This document shows, piece by piece, positions 1 through 5,145 of a stretch of 6,669 nt of DNA (positions are counted from its first letter, which is position 1; the number at the start of each line of letters is the position of its first letter). The notes below the pieces were generated by a model. The model was not told where the DNA came from, made no database searches, and was given only the letters and a program-made list of their open reading frames with translations. The translations under genes and the position numbers were made by a program. Source of the DNA: Desulfobacteraceae bacterium UBA2771 (lineage in GTDB: Bacteria > Desulfobacterota > Desulfobacteria > Desulfobacterales > Desulfosarcinaceae); contig DEIP01000100.1 of the NCBI GenBank assembly GCA_002352605.1, forward strand, positions 36,587 through 43,255, written 5' to 3'.

Positions 1-879
1 TGCTTCCGAAGGCGCTGCTTCCTCTGTGGGTTCATTATTTTCGGCGGCGCCGGCCCCTTTGCGGATAATCTCAACCACCGGTCCGTCGGTGCCGTTGGAA
101 ATCACTTTTCGCTCACCGGGTTTAAGTTCTGCCGCGGCGGTCTCCAATTCGGTTTCTTCTTCATCCTTGTCTACTTCAGCCTGCTGGCGCTCGTTGTAGC
201 GGTCTCTGCCTTCGATGCAGGCATCGGCCATTTTCGAACTGATCAACCGGATCGCGCGGATGGCGTCATCATTTCCGGGAATGACAAGATCGATTTCCCC
301 GGGATCGCAATTGGTGTCGACGATGGCCACGATGGGGATACCCAGCCGGCGCCCCTCACGAACGGCAATGGCTTCATTTTTCGGATCGATGATGAAAATA
401 ACGCCGGGCAATTTGGTCATGCTGCGGATGCCGCCCAGGGTGTTGTCCAGTTTCGTGCGTTCCTTGCCCAGTTTCAAACGCTCTTTTTTTGGAAACAGGC
501 TGATGGATCCGTCGTTTTCAATGGTGTTGAGATAGTTCAGGCGGTCGATACTTTTCTTGATGGTCTGAAAGTTGGTCAGCATGCCGCCCAGCCAACGGTT
601 GTGAACATAGTACATTTCGGCACGGTTGGCCTCTTCATAAATGGATTCCCGGGCCTGCTTCTTGGTCCCCACAAACAGCACCGATTTTCCGGCCGCCACC
701 GTGTCGACGATAAAGTCATAGGCATCTCGGAACATCCTGACGGTCTTCTGCAGATCGATAATGTAGATGCCGTTTCTGGCCCCAAAGATGTATGGTTTCA
801 TTTTTGGGTTCCAGCGCTTGGTCTGATGGCCAAAATGGACACCGGCCTCAAGCATCTCTTTCATTGTCACGTAAGCCAT
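1..879 (-). CDS. rpsB: 30S ribosomal protein S2, 3' end cut by window edge
   Basis: S2 is a structural protein of the small ribosomal subunit, bound late in assembly and needed to bring S1 to the ribosome. I translated the minus strand from ATG at 877-879. It stays open for 293 codons to the window edge, so the stop codon is missing. The N-terminus (MAYVTMKEMLEAGVHFGHQ) and the following WNPKMKPYIFGARNG, FVGTKKQA, NRWLGGMLTNF, LGIPIVAIVDTNCDP and IPGNDDAIRAI blocks match the S2 family along its whole length. The start is supported by a TAAGGAG Shine-Dalgarno at 886-892. The canonical core ends near residue 233. Beyond it lie at least 60 more residues: an acidic stretch (about 235-246), a KPGERKV...VVEIIRKG segment and an Ala/Glu-rich end. 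E. coli S2 is about 241 residues, so this copy has a long C-terminal extension. By usual gene order tsf would follow outside the window; this is not seen. Confidence 0.97.
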   Translation of the reverse strand, partial: MAYVTMKEMLEAGVHFGHQTKRWNPKMKPYIFGARNGIYIIDLQKTVRMFRDAYDFIVDTVAAGKSVLFVGTKKQARESIYEEANRAEMYYVHNRWLGGMLTNFQTIKKSIDRLNYLNTIENDGSISLFPKKERLKLGKERTKLDNTLGGIRSMTKLPGVIFIIDPKNEAIAVREGRRLGIPIVAIVDTNCDPGEIDLVIPGNDDAIRAIRLISSKMADACIEGRDRYNERQQAEVDKDEEETELETAAAELKPGERKVISNGTDGPVVEIIRKGAGAAENNEPTEEAAPSEA

Positions 880-885
880 TGTTTT

Positions 886-892
886 CTCCTTA
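886..892 (-). promoter_or_regulatory. Strong Shine-Dalgarno of rpsB
   Basis: On the minus strand TAAGGAG lies 6 bases before the ATG of rpsB. It is the clearest ribosome binding site on the minus strand of the window and fixes the rpsB start, as expected for a highly expressed ribosomal protein gene. Confidence 0.85.
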
Positions 893-991
893 CTTGCTTG
901 GTTTATCCTTCGCCCGCTTCATTCCTGAATCCGACTTTCCACCGAAAGCACCGGGATCGGGTCCACGGACGTGTGGTTTAAAAACGAGTGT

Positions 992-1019
992 ATTTAACAA
1001 AATTAGTCTTCTGCCGCAA
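992..1019 (-). promoter_or_regulatory. Candidate sigma-70 promoter of rpsB
   Basis: On the minus strand TTGCGG (-35, 1014-1019) is followed after 16 bases by TTAAAT (-10, 992-997). A 17-base spacing to TAAATA is also possible. Transcription would start near 985 and give a leader of about 105 nt before rpsB. The gap of about 280 bp after prmC makes a separate rpsB promoter plausible. The hexamers match consensus only partly (3/6 and 4/6), so this is a prediction from spacing and context. Confidence 0.4.
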
Positions 1020-1038
1020 GCCTAAAATGACTAATTTT
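999..1038. repeat. Perfect 10-bp inverted repeat around the rpsB -35
   Basis: AAAATTAGTC (999-1008) and its exact reverse complement GACTAATTTT (1029-1038) are separated by 20 bases. Arm centres are 30 bp apart, close to three helical turns. The left arm falls in the spacer of the candidate rpsB promoter and the -35 lies between the arms. It could be an operator for a dimeric regulator. On the minus strand the right-hand arm runs into TTTTGTT, so it could instead be a weak AU-rich terminator after prmC, although the stem has only three G-C pairs and a 20-base loop. Confidence 0.6.
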
Positions 1039-1045
1039 CGATTCA

Positions 1046-1077
1046 TCAGGAGAATGACCTGAAGGCTGAAGCCTTTT
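1046..1077. repeat. Two adjacent small palindromes in the prmC-rpsB gap
   Basis: TCAGG/CCTGA (1046-1050 and 1058-1062, 7-base loop) abuts AAGGC/GCCTT (1062-1066 and 1071-1075, TGAA loop); the two share base 1062. On the plus strand the second is followed by two further T bases, too weak for a confident terminator, and no plus-strand gene reads into it. On the minus strand there is no T-run. It resembles an extragenic palindromic element, but copy number elsewhere cannot be judged from this window. Confidence 0.4.
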
Positions 1078-1158
1078 GGAGCGAAAGGGATTCAGTCTTT
1101 TTTTATTCCAACCGTTCGCCGACGGATCTATCCGAAACCGATTTTCCGGAATAACCAA

Positions 1159-2055
1159 TCAAACCATTTTCGTCATCAGCGCGATACGATCGTGGCCGCT
1201 GTAGTCCTTGACAATTCGCAGGGAAGTGTATCGGCCGACCGCCGCGGCGATGGACTGAATCTCTGTTTTCTGGTCATAGCCCATTTCCAGGGCGACATGG
1301 CCGCCCGGACGCAGATAATGGTGGGCCGATTCAATGATGCGTCGAAGGCACGCGAGGCCGTCAGCGCTTCCATCCAAAGCGATCCTGGGTTCATGATTGC
1401 GAATTTCCGGCTGCAGTTCGTTTATATCGCTGCTGCGGATATAAGGCGGGTTGGAAACGATCAGATCGAACGTCTCGTTGCCCGGCAACAGGGCCGCATC
1501 CCAATTCCCGCAAAACCAGCCGATTCGTTCCTCCACGCGGTGTTTTCGGGCATTTTGCCGGGCCGTCTGCAAGGCCGCAACCGATCGGTCCATGGCCAGG
1601 TATCGATGCTCGGGATGGTCGTGCGCCAGGGCAATGACAATGGCCCCTGATCCGGTGCCCATCTCCAGCACCCGCTTCGGCGATTTGGCGCAATCATCGA
1701 GAAGGGGTAGTACCGCCTCCACCAGGCACTCGGTTTCCGGGCGGGGAATCAGCACCGACGGATTGACCGTCAATGTCAGGGACCAGAATTCGCGGACCCC
1801 GGTAATATAGGCCACCGGTTCACCCGCCAACCGTCTTTTGATGGTTGACTTGAAGCGTGCCAGTTCATCTTCACACAAAGGCTGGTCGTGGTTCAGATAA
1901 AGGTCGATGCGACGGGTGCCCAAGGTATGGGCCAGCAAGATTTCCGCCTCGCTGCGGGCATTTTCAACCCGATGATCCTTAAAATAACCGGCCGTCCAAC
2001 GCACAAGGTCCAGCGAGGTCCAGGTCGAACGCCTAGACATCGAGGCGTTCGGCAT
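1159..2055 (-). CDS. prmC: Release factor glutamine N5-methyltransferase PrmC
   Basis: PrmC transfers a methyl group from S-adenosylmethionine to the glutamine of the GGQ motif of RF1 and RF2 in the cytosol, raising termination efficiency. The 298-residue product has the family layout. A helical N-terminal substrate-binding domain (about 1-80) is followed by the TGVREFW and IPRPETE region (85-109), the SAM-binding motif EMGTGSG (131-137), the catalytic NPPY (202-205), ALDGSADGL (226-234) and a KDYSGHDR end block. The length is close to the usual 275-300. The start overlaps the end of prfA by 23 bp. An internal ATG at 2040 (residue 6) would overlap the prfA stop by only 8 bp and is an equal alternative. 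Neither has a good Shine-Dalgarno, which points to translational coupling with prfA. The neighbour encodes its substrate. The stop is TGA. Confidence 0.96.
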   Translation of the reverse strand: MPNASMSRRSTWTSLDLVRWTAGYFKDHRVENARSEAEILLAHTLGTRRIDLYLNHDQPLCEDELARFKSTIKRRLAGEPVAYITGVREFWSLTLTVNPSVLIPRPETECLVEAVLPLLDDCAKSPKRVLEMGTGSGAIVIALAHDHPEHRYLAMDRSVAALQTARQNARKHRVEERIGWFCGNWDAALLPGNETFDLIVSNPPYIRSSDINELQPEIRNHEPRIALDGSADGLACLRRIIESAHHYLRPGGHVALEMGYDQKTEIQSIAAAVGRYTSLRIVKDYSGHDRIALMTKMV

Positions 2056-3109
2056 GCTGGAGTGCCTGACTCTGGGAGTGGGTAATCAGCGGATCAATCA
2101 CCTCGTCCACGGCACCTTGCAAAATTGTCTCCAGTCTATACAGGGTCAACCCGATGCGGTGGTCGGTGACCCGACCCTGGGGGAAATTGTAGGTTCGAAT
2201 CCGCTCACTGCGATCGCCGCTGCCCACCTGGTTTCTGCGGTTTTGGGAGCGCTGCTCGTTCTGTTCCCTGACCATCTGGTCAAACAGACGGGAACGCAGC
2301 ACCTTCATCGCCTTGGCCTTGTTCTTGTGCTGGGATTTTTCATCCTGGCAGGTCACCACCAAACCGGAGGGCAGGTGCGTGAGACGTACCGCCGAATCGG
2401 TGGTATTGACGCTCTGGCCGCCGGGACCGGAGGATCTAAAAACATCCACCTTCAGTTCATTGGGGTCGATATTGAGTTCGATCTCCTCGGCCTCGGGCAG
2501 CACCGCCACGGTTACGGCAGAGGTATGAATCCGTCCCTGGGTCTCGGTGGCAGGCACCCGCTGAACCCGGTGGGTACCACTTTCGAATTTCAGGCGGCTG
2601 TAGGCCCCCTTGCCGTTAACGTTGGCAATGATCTCCTTGATCCCTCCCACCCCGGTCGTATGATGGTCCATCACCTCCACCTTCCAGCCGCGACCATCGG
2701 CATATCGTTGGTACATTTTGAACAGGTCGCCGGCAAAGAGTCCGGCTTCATCGCCGCCGGTACCGGCACGGATTTCCAGGATCACATTCTTGTCGTCCAG
2801 CGGGTCCTTGGGAACCAAAAGGATTTTCAACGCCTCCGTGAGCCGTTCCTTCTCCTTTTCCAGTCGGTCGACCTCCTCGCCGGCCATTTTCTTCATCTCG
2901 GGATCATCATCGGCAAGCAGTTCGAGGCTGTCATCCAGTTCGCGATCCACCCGTTTGAACTCCCTGAATGCAGCAACGATGGGTGAAATCCCCGCGTGTT
3001 CACGAATAAATTTTTGATAGGCGTCTCTGTCCTGAACCACCTTCGGGTCTGACAATAGCCGCTCCAACTCCTGGAAACGATCTTCAACACCTTTTAATTT
3101 ATCAAACAT
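2033..3109 (-). CDS. prfA: Peptide chain release factor 1
   Basis: RF1 recognises UAA and UAG in the ribosomal A site and triggers hydrolysis of peptidyl-tRNA. From ATG at 3107-3109 the product is 358 residues (E. coli 360). It contains the conserved GTGGDEA block (117-123), the stop-codon reading tripeptide PAT (186-188) that marks RF1 rather than RF2 (which has SPF), and the catalytic GGQ (230-232) within SSGPGGQSVN. The frame stays open to a GTG at 3139, which would add 10 residues. I prefer the ATG because RF1 proteins typically begin MFDKL, and GGTGG lies a few bases upstream of it. The gene ends in TAG, a stop only RF1 reads, inside the start of prmC. It sits 164 bp after rpmE. The GGQ glutamine is the target of the adjacent prmC product. 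Confidence 0.97.
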   Translation of the reverse strand: MFDKLKGVEDRFQELERLLSDPKVVQDRDAYQKFIREHAGISPIVAAFREFKRVDRELDDSLELLADDDPEMKKMAGEEVDRLEKEKERLTEALKILLVPKDPLDDKNVILEIRAGTGGDEAGLFAGDLFKMYQRYADGRGWKVEVMDHHTTGVGGIKEIIANVNGKGAYSRLKFESGTHRVQRVPATETQGRIHTSAVTVAVLPEAEEIELNIDPNELKVDVFRSSGPGGQSVNTTDSAVRLTHLPSGLVVTCQDEKSQHKNKAKAMKVLRSRLFDQMVREQNEQRSQNRRNQVGSGDRSERIRTYNFPQGRVTDHRIGLTLYRLETILQGAVDEVIDPLITHSQSQALQHAERLDV

Positions 3110-3209
3110 GTGTACCACCAATTCATAACGGGAAATCACCGTAACCGTTCAACGGCAGATCCGTTCGATATGGGAGATAGAGGCCGGGTACTGGGAATTT
3201 CAGGGCGGG

Positions 3210-3247
3210 TGCGTCCCGGAACCGGTGTTAACCGGGCACCGGACGCA
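3210..3247. repeat. Strong imperfect hairpin between rpmE and prfA
   Basis: TGCGTCC (3210-3216) pairs with GGACGCA (3241-3247). Inside, CCGGTG and CACCGG form a second, partly competing stem. It starts 26 bases after the rpmE stop on the minus strand. No T-run follows on either strand, so it is not a classical intrinsic terminator. It could lower read-through into prfA, protect the 3' end of a processed rho-rpmE transcript, or act as a processing site. Confidence 0.55.
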
Positions 3248-3273
3248 GCCTTAAGGAAGACAGAGCAGAAACG

Positions 3274-3483
3274 CTACCGGTTCTGGAATTTTTCGTATTT
3301 TTTTCTGAATCGTTCGATACGGCCGGCGGTATCCACCAGCTTCTGCTTGCCGGTAAAAAACGGGTGGCATTTGGAGCAGATTTCGACGCGTATGTCCTTT
3401 TTCGTCGAACCCACCTCAATGACACTACCGCAGGCACACTGGACAGTTGTTTCGGAATAATCCGGGTGAATGTCAGTTTTCAT
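3274..3483 (-). CDS. rpmE: 50S ribosomal protein L31, zinc-binding type
   Basis: L31 is a small protein of the large ribosomal subunit near the subunit interface. The 69-residue product begins MKTDIHPDY and carries four cysteines in a CxC...CxxC pattern (C16, C18, C36, C39), with the family block EICSKCHPFFTGKQK. This is the zinc-binding form; many bacteria also keep a zinc-free paralogue that replaces it when zinc is scarce. The length and the basic C-terminal tail (RFRKKYEKF) are normal. The ATG is preceded by AGGGAG at 3495-3500, 11 bases upstream. It begins 26 bp after rho with no terminator between, so it is probably co-transcribed with rho. The stop is TAG. Confidence 0.97.
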   Translation of the reverse strand: MKTDIHPDYSETTVQCACGSVIEVGSTKKDIRVEICSKCHPFFTGKQKLVDTAGRIERFRKKYEKFQNR

Positions 3484-3509
3484 TGTAATTCCAACTCCCT
3501 ATATTCATT

Positions 3510-4757
3510 TTAAGCACTCATTGAATCCAAGAAATCCGCATTATGCTTCGTTCCGTTCATTTTTTCAAGTAAAAATTCGAGGCTGTCCGCCGGGTTTAAG
3601 GAGGAAAACAGTTTTCTGAGGATCCAAACCCGGTTCAAGGTGATGGCGTCGAGGAGCAGTTCCTCCTTGCGGGTGCCCGATTTCTTAATGTCGATGGCCG
3701 GGAAGATACGCCTGTCGGCCAGTCGACGATCCAGCTGAATTTCCATGTTGCCGGTGCCCTTGAACTCCTCGAAAATGACTTCATCCATGCGTGAGCCGGT
3801 ATCCACCAGGGCGGTGGCGATGATGGTCAGGCTCCCCCCCTCCTCGATATTCCGGGCGGCACCGAAAAAACGCTTGGGCCGCTGCAAGGCGTTGGAGTCC
3901 ACACCACCGGAGAGAATCTTGCCGCTGGGGGGCATCACCGAGTTGTAGGCACGGGCCAGCCGGGTAATGCTATCCAACAAGATCACCACGTTCTTTTTGT
4001 GCTCCACCAACCGCTTGGCTTTTTCAATGACCATCTCGGCCACCTGTACATGGCGTTCGGCCGGTTCGTCGAAGGTGGAGCTGATCACTTCGCCTTTCAC
4101 CGATCGCTGCATATCCGTGACCTCTTCCGGACGCTCATCGATGAGCAGGACGAAAAGCACGATATCCTTGTGATTTTTTACGATGCAATTGGCAATGCAT
4201 TGAAGCAACATGGTTTTACCGGAACGAGGCGGCGAGACAATCAGTCCGCGCTGGCCGAAACCAATGGGTGTCAACAGGTCCATGATCCGGGCGGAATAGT
4301 TTTCCGCACCAGTCTCCAGGTTCACTTTGTTTTCCGGATAGAGGGGCGTCAGATTGTCGAAAAGGATTTTATCCCGAGCCACTTCCGGATCTTCGTAGTT
4401 GACGGCCTCCACCTTCAGCAGCGCAAAATAGCGCTCGGACTCCTTGGGCTGGCGGATCTGTCCGGAAACGGTATCTCCGGTTCTCAGGCTGAACCGCCTG
4501 ATCTGCGACGGTGATACATAGATATCGTCAGGGCCGGGCAGATAATTGTAGTTGGGGGCACGCAAAAAACCGAATCCGTCGGGCAGGATTTCCAGGGTCC
4601 CCTCCCCGAAAATCAGTCCGTTTTGTTCAATCTGGGCCTGGAGCAAAGAGAATATCAGTTCCTGCTTGCGCATCCCCGCAGCCCCTTCGATATTCAGATC
4701 CTTGGCCATTTTGGTCAGTTCACTGATCTTCTTGTTTTTCAGTTCTACGATGTTCAT
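3510..4757 (-). CDS. rho: Transcription termination factor Rho
   Basis: Rho is a hexameric RNA helicase that binds C-rich nascent RNA and pulls RNA polymerase off the template using ATP. The 415-residue product (E. coli 419) aligns in style over its whole length. It has an N-terminal helical domain with MRKQEL, the RNA-binding cold-shock-like domain with GFGFLR (61-66), Walker A SPPRSGKT (175-182), the catalytic glutamate in DERPEEV (E208), Walker B ILLDS (D262), the Q-loop region GGVDSNAL, the R-loop region TGSRMDE and the arginine in SGTRKEELL (R363). There is no N-terminal insertion, so it is the compact form. The frame stays open to a GTG two codons upstream (4763), but ATG at 4755-4757 matches the usual MN-ELK start. 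A GGGGTG lies upstream. Rho often represses its own gene through its leader; such control would fall in 4758-5145. Confidence 0.98.
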   Translation of the reverse strand: MNIVELKNKKISELTKMAKDLNIEGAAGMRKQELIFSLLQAQIEQNGLIFGEGTLEILPDGFGFLRAPNYNYLPGPDDIYVSPSQIRRFSLRTGDTVSGQIRQPKESERYFALLKVEAVNYEDPEVARDKILFDNLTPLYPENKVNLETGAENYSARIMDLLTPIGFGQRGLIVSPPRSGKTMLLQCIANCIVKNHKDIVLFVLLIDERPEEVTDMQRSVKGEVISSTFDEPAERHVQVAEMVIEKAKRLVEHKKNVVILLDSITRLARAYNSVMPPSGKILSGGVDSNALQRPKRFFGAARNIEEGGSLTIIATALVDTGSRMDEVIFEEFKGTGNMEIQLDRRLADRRIFPAIDIKKSGTRKEELLLDAITLNRVWILRKLFSSLNPADSLEFLLEKMNGTKHNADFLDSMSA

Positions 4758-5145
4758 CCACACACCCCGTTTTAGGATTGATTTTCACCCGCCAGCTGCA
4801 AGTATTTCCCAGTAAAAGCGCTCTATATGAAAAACAACAGCGATCCCGATTTCCGGTTTTTCAAGATGAGGAAAAAGACCTGCACCCTAACCCAGCATTT
4901 CGGATTCCACTCTGCAACGATGCCTTCCGGGTGAATTGGGTTGGACTGTCGGTTTTTTGGAGGAAAATACGTGTTTTTATGATAGAAGTTATTTGAATTT
5001 ACTCACCATGCGAGCCTGTACGTGAGACCGTGAAACTGTTATACCATGAACCCGCCGGTGTCAAGGGATTTTGAACCGTTTGACGGTCGCCTTGTCATCA
5101 GCGGCAGGCCAACCGGCCGTATCGGCACGTGGCAAAGACGAAAAT
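4758..5145. other. Divergent intergenic region between rho and the nucleotidyltransferase gene
   Basis: These 388 bp should hold the rho promoter and leader (minus) and the promoter of the plus-strand gene. I found no convincing rho promoter. Plus-strand candidates are TATGAT at 4978-4983 and an extended -10-like TGTTATACC at 5037-5045. A striking Shine-Dalgarno-like GGAGGAAAA (4959-4967) precedes GTG at 4971, but that frame stops after three codons and the overlapping ATG at 4979 after five. A weak inverted pair CTCAC/GTGAG lies at 5002-5006 and 5022-5026. No tRNA or known riboswitch was recognised. Confidence 0.6.
4955..4983 (+). promoter_or_regulatory. Candidate promoter for the plus-strand gene
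   Basis: TATGAT (4978-4983) matches the -10 consensus at five of six positions. Upstream, TTTTGG (4955-4960) lies at 17-base spacing and TTGGAG (4957-4962) at 15-base spacing as poor -35 elements. Transcription would start near 4990 and give a leader of about 155 nt before the ATG at 5146. Only the -10 is good. Confidence 0.3.

Noticed and set aside
1081..1158. Intrinsic terminator directly after prmC
   Set aside because: The T-rich run at about 1098-1104 is on the plus strand (A-run on the coding strand) and only a 4-bp stem is near it, so it cannot end the minus-strand transcript in the usual way.
2054..2986. Long plus-strand open frame (310 codons) opposite prfA
   Set aside because: It lies wholly antisense to a clear RF1 gene, its product resembles no family I know, and open antisense frames are common opposite GC-rich genes.
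3107..3165. TTGAAC/TTATGA promoter-like pair just before prfA
   Set aside because: With 18-base spacing the start site would fall at or next to the ribosome binding site, leaving almost no leader. The match is weak.
4206..4235. Arginine instead of lysine in the Rho Walker A (PPRSGKT versus PPKAGKT)
   Set aside because: The catalytic lysine and threonine are intact and this position varies between phyla as far as I know, so it is no sign of a defective Rho.
4778..4996. Plus-strand frame of 72 codons in the rho upstream region
   Set aside because: It begins with TTG, has no Shine-Dalgarno, and its composition looks random; it is more likely non-coding leader and promoter DNA.
5071..5145. N-terminal extension of the nucleotidyltransferase from TTG 5071 or 5080
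   Set aside because: AAGGGA at 5063-5068 could serve TTG 5080, but the added residues look unlike the family and ATG 5146 gives a normal distance to the VGG motif. Kept as an alternative only.
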